DNA of 38,989 nucleotides, taken from Desulfobacula sp. GTDB taxonomy: Bacteria > Desulfobacterota > Desulfobacteria > Desulfobacterales > Desulfobacteraceae. The position numbers were made by a program, and so were the translations under genes. Position 1 is the first letter of the stretch. Every line of letters begins with the position of its first letter. The DNA lies in assembly GCA_013792075.1 (NCBI GenBank), contig VMSR01000135.1:1-38989 (forward strand), read 5' to 3'. Shown here in pieces: positions 32,970-38,989 of this stretch. Under the pieces are notes generated by a model. The model did no database searches and was not told the origin of the DNA. It was given only the letters and a program-made list of their open reading frames with translations.

Positions 32970-34349
32970 TTAACGCTTTTTCAAAACAACGGATGCATTT
33001 GAAATTTTTAAATCTTCGCGGTCATATTTATCCCAATCTTTATGAATATTGTTTATCTCAAAACCATCTGTGCGAATACCCTTTGTGCAACTCAAATATT
33101 CAAACCCGAAAGATTTAAAAATACAATCAATTTCACTAAATCTTAATAAATTTATATACACCTGTTGGCATGAATTTCGCCAAAATTGTTTGGACACGGA
33201 AAGAAACCGCTGTCCAGAACCATCCGGATGGTGATCTCCAAAATCGATGGAATGAAACATAACCCCGTCCGGTTTGAGTACTCTGTTCATTTCATTACAG
33301 ACCTCTTCAGGATGACTCACATGCTCCATAACAGCGTCAGAAAAAATAACATCAAAACTGTCCTCTTTAAAAGGCAGTCTTGAAGCGTCCTGGGAACTTA
33401 AAATTCTCACCTTCTCTTCAAAAAAAGAATATCCGTATTCGCTTTTTTTAAAACCGAAATCCGGCTGAATGGTTGGATCAAACTTTCCTGATGATTTTAT
33501 TTTGTTTTTTAAATATTCAAAAAGACACAAAACATCAGAGTGAACAACATTGATGGCACTGATATCCGCGCCGGTATATTCAAATCCATTCATCAGGGAA
33601 AGAATGATACCCAACCCAAACCGCTTCCCACATCCGATTTCGAGGACTGAAATATTAGATTGCTCTTTATATTTTCTGATTTGTTTTTTTAAAGATTCCG
33701 CTCTGGTAAACCAGCTTTCAGGATTTTCCGGGTTTCCGGCCTGCGTTTCAAGAATCGCCTTAATTTTTTCACCTGCCGCAGCCAGTTGAAGGCCATTCAT
33801 TTTGTCCAGCATTTTAAATGTTAAAAAATTTGAGGGATACTGATAATAATTGGATCCCATTGGATCTGAATAAATGGTTTCATAATACGGCCACGCGATA
33901 GATTGATCATAAATCTTTTTCAAATACACTGTATCAATAATCTTCGGTAAGATATCAGGACGACAACCGGCCGCCTCAGTGAATCCCCCATTTTGGTCAC
34001 AGTGATATTCGATCATTTCATCTATTCTTTGGGCCGGTTCCAATTGCCCTCTGACCGACACATCCACTATTGTATCAAGATGATACAAATCTGCCAAACT
34101 TATCATTCTCTCGATCATATCAGAAGGGTTTCCATAAAAAATATGGACTTTTTTTTCTTGTATCTTCAGGTTTCTGTGAAAGACATTTTCCGGGAATGCC
34201 AGTATGATCAAAGAGATGTATTTTGACTGGCATAAAACGGGAACCAGTCCATCTAAAACGTCTTTTGGCTGAAAATCGGCATTCTCAAAATTTGCCCGAA
34301 TAATGGCACCGATTTTTATATTATTCAAATTCGCAGGATTTATAATCAT
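32970..34349 (-). CDS. SpsF-like domain fused to SAM-dependent methyltransferase
   Basis: This is a 459-residue protein. Residues about 10-160 resemble a degraded SpsF/NeuA-type nucleotidyltransferase: [10 protein letters not shown], then [21 protein letters not shown] and [22 protein letters not shown], parallel to the VFRGSEDDVLxRY and RxTADCPLIDPxxID blocks of SpsF proteins. The usual N-terminal RxPGKVL is not clear, so activity is doubtful. From about residue 230 there is a class I methyltransferase: [62 protein letters not shown]. It likely methylates a sugar or glycan in this cluster. The start is the only ATG, and the RBS is poor. An unknown sugar specificity could lie in the first domain. 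Confidence 0.75.
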   Translation of the reverse strand: MIINPANLNNIKIGAIIRANFENADFQPKDVLDGLVPVLCQSKYISLIILAFPENVFHRNLKIQEKKVHIFYGNPSDMIERMISLADLYHLDTIVDVSVRGQLEPAQRIDEMIEYHCDQNGGFTEAAGCRPDILPKIIDTVYLKKIYDQSIAWPYYETIYSDPMGSNYYQYPSNFLTFKMLDKMNGLQLAAAGEKIKAILETQAGNPENPESWFTRAESLKKQIRKYKEQSNISVLEIGCGKRFGLGIILSLMNGFEYTGADISAINVVHSDVLCLFEYLKNKIKSSGKFDPTIQPDFGFKKSEYGYSFFEEKVRILSSQDASRLPFKEDSFDVIFSDAVMEHVSHPEEVCNEMNRVLKPDGVMFHSIDFGDHHPDGSGQRFLSVSKQFWRNSCQQVYINLLRFSEIDCIFKSFGFEYLSCTKGIRTDGFEINNIHKDWDKYDREDLKISNASVVLKKR

Positions 34350-34377
34350 AACATTTAATAATCACTTTAACTACAAA

Positions 34378-36033
34378 TTAAAGGAAAGCTGGCAAATAAG
34401 GGGTTTTCAGATTATTGCCAGACTGATACTGACAATCTGACAATTCAATCTTGCGCCATGGGCTACGGTTTATTCGATATTCAAATCCGACAAGTAATCC
34501 ATCATCAATAATGGACACCTCACAGGAAAACAGATCCATAAGAGGGAACTTGAACAGTATATATTGAGGGTTATCATCTCCAAACGTATAAGAAGATTCA
34601 AGGATCGAACTTTGTATAGACCCCTTGCCATTGATTACAACATTCAAAAAATCTGCATTTTTAGTGATAAGGCTGAGGCGTATTTCAATTGCTGTTTGTT
34701 CATCAACATTTAAAGGTGTTCGACGAAAACCAATCCTATATTCATCCAGCTTAAATAACTTTACGTCTTTGTAGAAACTTTTCGCTGCCGCATTCCATCT
34801 ATTCTCTAAACGAAACAAGGCATCTGCAAGAGATGGATTGATCTTAAAGGATAAAGCATTCAATGCCGTTTTCAATTCAATCAATTGGTTTAACACCCAT
34901 TTCGCATTGTCATACCAGTTGTCCATAAACGCTGCTCGTGGAATGTCTATTTTAAGCGCATCTTCAAGCAGGGCCTGTATTTCTTTGATTTTTTTATCAT
35001 CAAAATGTATCTCATCTCGATAAAATGCAACGTCGCTCAAAAAACATTCTGAATCATTCATACGATTAACCGACAGAATTTTCATCCCTTTGTTGAGGCT
35101 TACAAATTCCTTTCTATACCAGCGCCAGTTGTTTACCCCTTGATTTTGGGTTTCATGCCGCCAATACTCCATTATACGAATTTGTCTTTCTTGGTATGCT
35201 TGGGTAACAAGAGGTACCCACTCGTTTTCTATAAAGTTAAGAAGCGCCATATTGTCATTACTATCTCTGCGGTAAGAACACCAGGCACGGACTTCTTCGG
35301 TTTTCCATTCAGGAGAAACCCCTTGAGGACTTAAATCCGGCATCTTATTTTCGCTTCTCATCTCCTCTATTGGAAGATATCCCAGCTTGATAAGATGTCT
35401 GCAGATTTCTACTGCAGCCACCCGATGCAAATGGCTGCTTGGATGACCGTCAGCTTTACTGACGATTTGCCGGTGCCGGGGAATCCATAAAACTTTTTCC
35501 TGGAGATTTAAAAAAGGAGCTGTCCTTTTTTTACATATGTCAATCAACTGCTTGCAGGCCAGTTCAACAGCATTATCACTTTGAATCCCGTAGTATGCCA
35601 TTAGATAAGGACATGCTGAAAACGCATCCATGAGCCTGTTCACACTATCATAAAAAAAAGGCCATGAATCCGAATTTGGATTCCATATTGTTTGACAGTG
35701 GTTTATATATCCCTCTTCTACCCCGATTACCTCCGCATCATTCTCGCACAAAATGGGTATGACCAGATCAGGGTTTAGCTGCTCCCCCTTAACCTTGAAT
35801 TCCGACTCAAGATCCATGGCACTGTGCCCATTTTGGCTGATATTTATCACATGGTAAAAAACATTGCTGAATTTATGATTTAGAATCCGTTCCATCTGGG
35901 CCGGTATGGTTTCTTCCGGCAGCACCCCTGATCCAAAAATCATGGAATCGCCCAGAACAAGAATTCGAAAGACACCGGATGGCTTTTCAACCGGATACTC
36001 CCTTCCCCTATAACCCAATTCCAAAGTATTCAT
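34378..36033 (-). CDS. SGNH/GDSL hydrolase-like protein with long C-terminal domain
   Basis: This is a 551-residue protein. Residues about 1-215 form an SGNH fold: nucleophile S30 in LGDSMIFG, N68 in ISQNGHSAMD (block II region), N99 in LCENDAE (block III) and the D195-H197 pair in DGHPSS (block V). The start NTLELGYRGREYP with EKPSGVFRI is typical of secreted-glycan SGNH proteins, although those often have a longer leader; no signal peptide is seen here. Residues about 220-551 do not resemble a family I know: several helices and a C-terminal segment rich in beta strands that might bind sugar. Such proteins often esterify or de-esterify O-acetyl groups on glycans. The nearest upstream gene is a 56-residue ORF. 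RBS is weak (AAGG 11 bases away). Confidence 0.78.
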   Translation of the reverse strand: MNTLELGYRGREYPVEKPSGVFRILVLGDSMIFGSGVLPEETIPAQMERILNHKFSNVFYHVINISQNGHSAMDLESEFKVKGEQLNPDLVIPILCENDAEVIGVEEGYINHCQTIWNPNSDSWPFFYDSVNRLMDAFSACPYLMAYYGIQSDNAVELACKQLIDICKKRTAPFLNLQEKVLWIPRHRQIVSKADGHPSSHLHRVAAVEICRHLIKLGYLPIEEMRSENKMPDLSPQGVSPEWKTEEVRAWCSYRRDSNDNMALLNFIENEWVPLVTQAYQERQIRIMEYWRHETQNQGVNNWRWYRKEFVSLNKGMKILSVNRMNDSECFLSDVAFYRDEIHFDDKKIKEIQALLEDALKIDIPRAAFMDNWYDNAKWVLNQLIELKTALNALSFKINPSLADALFRLENRWNAAAKSFYKDVKLFKLDEYRIGFRRTPLNVDEQTAIEIRLSLITKNADFLNVVINGKGSIQSSILESSYTFGDDNPQYILFKFPLMDLFSCEVSIIDDGLLVGFEYRINRSPWRKIELSDCQYQSGNNLKTPYLPAFL

Positions 36034-36045
36034 GCTATAAACGCC

Positions 36046-36216
36046 TTAATGGGGGTATATAAATTCGTTGAAATTCTTATCAGATTCCGTTTCAGCAAAC
36101 CGTTCCTTATCATCCTCGCATTTTTCCATAAGAATCTCCACAAGTACCTTTTCAGGCGCATCTTCAGGCAGATCTTTGATCCAATTTTTCCACAATTCAA
36201 AATCGATAGTTACCAT
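36046..36216 (-). CDS. Small acidic 56-residue protein
   Basis: The ATG at 36216 directly abuts the stop of the carbamoyltransferase (TAA-ATG). AAGGAA lies about 6 bases before it. The protein has no membrane segment, is acidic, and begins VTIDFELWKNWIKDLPED with later EKVLVEILMEKCEDDKERF and an end in NEFIYPH. It stops 12 bases before the SGNH gene. Helical content is likely. I recognise no family. It could be a small partner of the carbamoyltransferase or the SGNH protein. The plus-strand frames here are its shadow. Confidence 0.6.
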   Translation of the reverse strand: MVTIDFELWKNWIKDLPEDAPEKVLVEILMEKCEDDKERFAETESDKNFNEFIYPH

Positions 36217-37912
36217 TTATATTTCCTTTCTTATCAAAAAATTGCCCATGACAAGATAATCGATATCAGTATAAAGAAAACATTTATAAGCATCCTTTGG
36301 ACTACAGACAATCGGTTCACCACGGATATTAAATGATGTGTTGATTAACACCGGAATACCGCTTTTTTTTCCAAATGCCTTAATTAATGAATGAAATTTA
36401 GGATTTACCGCCTTGGATACCGTCTGAACCCGTGCTGAATTATCAACATGTGTAACAGCAGGTATTTTTTGCGCCATACCATCACGGACTTTCGGGACAA
36501 AGAGCATATACGGACTGGGAAATTCCAGATCAAAATATTTATGGTATTCTTCTTCAATAACAGCGGGTGCAAAGGGTCTGAAATCCTCCCTGAATTTTAC
36601 CCGCCGGTTGATGATATCTTTCATTGCCGGATGACACGGATTGGCCAGAATACTCCTGTTTCCAAGAGCCCTAGGGCCAAACTCCATCCTTCCCTGAAAC
36701 CAACCGATAATCTTGTTTTCCAAGATTAAGTCCGTAACAGTATCATACAAATCCGAACCATCCAGATATGTATAGTCCGCCTGTTCATTATCCAGATAAC
36801 CCTGTATCTCATCATCGCAAAATGCCGGCCCTAACATCGTGTGATAGGGTGTTGTACCGTTTAACGTTTCATTACTAACCTGATGAGCTATCCATAAAGC
36901 CGCACCAATTGATGAACCGCCGTCACCGGCTGCAGGTTGGATAAATATGTGCTTAAACAGTGAGCGTTTGAAGCATTTCCAGTTTGCAACGCTGTTCAAT
37001 GCGACACCGCCAGCCATGCATAAATTTTCTTCTCCGGTCATATCGAATAAATTCGCAAGCATCTTGTCGATAATTTTTTCCGTCACCAATTGAAGAGATG
37101 CAGCAATATTTGCATGTCTGAGTTCAATGTTATCCATTTCCGGAACTCTTGGGGGCCCGAACAAGCCTGCCATCTTATCACTGAACATTTGATTTCCATT
37201 TCTATGGAACTCAAAATATGAAAGATCTAGTATTATGGCCCCGGACTCCGAAACAGCTACCAATTTCCCGAATGCTTCCTGATATTCCGGTTTGCCATAG
37301 GATGCCAGCCCCATGACCTTGTATTCGTCATTATTTACTTTAAATCCAAGAAAAGAAGTGATGGCAGAATATAAAAGCCCGACCGAATGTGGATATTGTA
37401 ATTCTTTGAGAATACTAATTTTGCCTTTTTTACCAACTCCCATGGTAGTGGTCGCTTTTTCGCCAACACCATCAATTGTTAAAATTGCCGCAGAATCAAA
37501 CCCTGACGGATAAAATGAACTTGCCGCATGGGATAGATGGTGTTCAAGGTAATAAAATTCGCCGGTATACCCATATTGAGTTCTGATCAGATTCTCAATA
37601 TTGGCCCCACTGTGCATACCCTGCATTATTTTTTTTTTCAAAACATTTTTCGTTGCCGCCCCCATACCGACAGAACATTTCCGCCTGGCGAAGCATTTTC
37701 CGGATGGGTTTTTCATAAAAAACAACCGATGAAATATCATTCCAACAAATTTTCCCCTGCGCCATACAATAATTGATCGCGTGTTCCGGGAAGGACGCGT
37801 CATGTTTTATTCTTGTAAAGCGTTCCTCTTCAGCAGCAGCAACAACCCCATTGCGGTTCACCAAGGCAGCCGCTGCATCATGATAAAAACAGGATATCCC
37901 TAAAACATTCAT
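36217..37912 (-). pseudogene. NodU/CmcH-type O-carbamoyltransferase, frame interrupted at A10
   Basis: The family transfers a carbamoyl group from carbamoyl phosphate to a sugar hydroxyl through a carbamoyl-adenylate. The N-terminal segment, starting at 37912 (NVLGISCFYHDAAAAL, EEERFTRIKHDASFP, VVFYEKP), reads to about 37640. The remainder, with EHHLSHAASSFYPSGFD, ILTIDGVGE, MGLASYGKP, GGVALNS and the C-terminal FQGRMEFGPRALGNRSILANP, continues in the +1 frame. The switch fits an extra A in the ten-A tract 37629-37638; nine As would restore one frame of 564 residues, about normal size. All other motifs are intact, so the gene may be functional through slippage, phase variation or because of a sequence error. 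ATG overlaps the upstream stop (TGATG). It probably decorates the sugar made by the cluster. Confidence 0.85.
37629..37638 (-). repeat. A10 homopolymer (minus strand) at carbamoyltransferase frameshift
   Basis: Ten consecutive T on the plus strand, read as ten A within the carbamoyltransferase coding sequence. The reading frame changes by +1 here. Such tracts can slip during transcription or replication. Confidence 0.8.
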
Positions 37913-38964
37913 CAGTAAGGCTTTCTCAGATCTTCTATTTTTTTGTTATTCAATTCTTTTTGAACCCAACCGTCATTCTCAACCGGATTGAGTACTGGAA
38001 ATAATTTGTGTTTGATACTTGTAATAAAATTCATATCTATAGAATTTAACGCTTGAGTTTTTCCACAACTGCTGTTTTCGCAAGAGTTCTTTTGGGCAAG
38101 CACTGAAAAGAATCCCGGATAATATTTCTTTTTAATACCATTCCACTGATAGGATAAAGATTCTTTATTTTTTTCATCCTCAAATAAGGCATCCCAAGAC
38201 TTAACAGGTCCAAAACCATTCATACTGGTCGAGATAACAGAGAAATCAAGATCCCAAAGCCACTCACACGCCTCTTTTAAGGTATGCTGGGTCTCATGCG
38301 GATGAAAAACCTGATCCCGGCACCATGACAAGAGCAGGGTTTCGTCTTTTATATGGGAATTGAGCTCCTTATATTTTTCAAGCGCTTTCTTCTCCGCCTC
38401 TTTTTGACTCTCCTCATCTCCAGAAAAGAATCGTTTCCGTTCTGCTGAAAAATAATCCAAAAAAGGTTTTCTACCATATGAATGATATAAAGCGATATGG
38501 ATATACCCCCCCGAGCGAACAAACTCCGATATTCTGACAAGCGCCGCCTGGCAGTCATGAGTGTGGTGCAGCACTCCGATGCTGTTCACTAAGAAAAAAG
38601 ATGACTCAAAGTCTTCAGTAAACAAATCACACACGTTGAAGGAAAGTTTATCTTCCACCTCTAAAGCTGCTGCTATTTCACGCGCTCTGCCAACTGCTGT
38701 CTCAGAAAAATCAACGGCAACGCATTGTAATTGATAATGACAGGCCAGTGTATTCGGGAACCACCCAGCCCCACACCCGATATCCAAAACCGTATCAGTT
38801 TCTTTCGTTTTTCTCAGAATTTCATGGAGGTTGGGATAGGCCTGGATAGCATTTTGCCTCAGAATCTTTTTTGATGCAGTTTTTACCGAATCCGTAAAAT
38901 TGAACGGCATTGCATTGTAAAAAGTTTGTACTTTTTCCATGGTCTGTGTTTTAAAATTATTCAT
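37912..38964 (-). CDS. Class I SAM-dependent methyltransferase
   Basis: This is a 350-residue complete gene. The SAM domain lies at about 45-175: TVLDIGCGAGWFPNTLA (motif I), CVAVDFSETAVGRARE, NSIGVLHHTHD and VRSGGYIHIALY (motif IV/post region). The first 40 residues (EKVQTFYNAMPFNF) are of the type seen in glycan and lipid methyltransferases. From about residue 190 on there is a helical cap with WCRDQVFHPHETQHTLKEA and a C-terminal tail. Substrate is unknown, but it precedes and overlaps the carbamoyltransferase (TGATG), so the two are co-translated and probably act on the same sugar. RBS AGGGG is 5 bases from the ATG. The promoter must lie to the right of the window. Confidence 0.85.
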   Translation of the reverse strand: MNNFKTQTMEKVQTFYNAMPFNFTDSVKTASKKILRQNAIQAYPNLHEILRKTKETDTVLDIGCGAGWFPNTLACHYQLQCVAVDFSETAVGRAREIAAALEVEDKLSFNVCDLFTEDFESSFFLVNSIGVLHHTHDCQAALVRISEFVRSGGYIHIALYHSYGRKPFLDYFSAERKRFFSGDEESQKEAEKKALEKYKELNSHIKDETLLLSWCRDQVFHPHETQHTLKEACEWLWDLDFSVISTSMNGFGPVKSWDALFEDEKNKESLSYQWNGIKKKYYPGFFSVLAQKNSCENSSCGKTQALNSIDMNFITSIKHKLFPVLNPVENDGWVQKELNNKKIEDLRKPY

Positions 38965-38989
38965 TTTTCCCCTGCGAATTAATTCCCAG

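Noticed and set aside
36049-36336. Plus-strand 95-codon frame
   Set aside because: Antisense to the 56-residue gene and the carbamoyltransferase end; hydrophobic-aromatic bias typical of a shadow.

Overview
The window looks like chromosomal DNA of a sulfate-reducing Desulfobacterota, probably Desulfobacteraceae-like. This is an inference from gene content and style: a receiver-domain/PEP-binding protein, GAF-ANTAR regulator, class III cyclase with TPRs, many tightly overlapping genes, and tRNAs with encoded CCA. No rRNA, CRISPR array, transposase or phage gene was seen.

Left part (1-14.7 kb), signalling and housekeeping. A large minus-strand gene runs off the left edge: two receiver-like domains followed by a PEP/pyruvate-binding domain. 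Next come a GAF-ANTAR antiterminator-type regulator and a membrane-anchored 3D-domain protein. A plus-strand gene (4201-7320) encodes an unusual chain: zinc ribbon, degenerate kinase, membrane helix, trypsin-like protease, TPRs. It converges on the translationally coupled pair der-rarA. Then follow an adenylate cyclase with FlgO-like and TPR domains, a small coiled-coil protein with a near-consensus promoter, a B12-binding radical SAM protein, and a tRNA-Glu/tRNA-Lys operon with a visible promoter and terminator.

Right part (15.1-39 kb), surface-sugar cluster. Two overlapping plus-strand genes (15115-18353) look like glycosyltransferases. They meet head-on a long minus-strand series from 38964 to 18348. 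In the order of transcription this holds: a methyltransferase, a NodU/CmcH carbamoyltransferase (frame broken at an A10 run), a 56-residue protein, an SGNH hydrolase, an SpsF-like/methyltransferase fusion, a WbpD-WbpE fusion, WbpB, a radical SAM protein with an N-terminal SPASM-like cysteine cluster, a GT2 glycosyltransferase and a broken methyltransferase. It continues with a pseudaminic-acid set: pseB, a second NeuB-type synthase, pseF, a pseG-pseH fusion, an ATP-grasp ligase, a HAD phosphatase, pseI, a PIG-L deacetylase and a zinc-finger methyltransferase.

Together these suggest production of at least two exotic sugars, a CMP-nonulosonate and a UDP-2,3-diamino-uronate, and their decoration by carbamoylation, methylation and possibly deacylation/re-acylation. 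Likely targets are lipopolysaccharide, capsule or flagellin. The most novel candidate is the nonulosonate operon. It has no recognisable PseC aminotransferase in the expected place, carries two different NeuB-type synthases with only one dedicated cytidylyltransferase, and interleaves deacetylase, ATP-grasp and HAD genes. This points to an undescribed modified pseudaminic acid.
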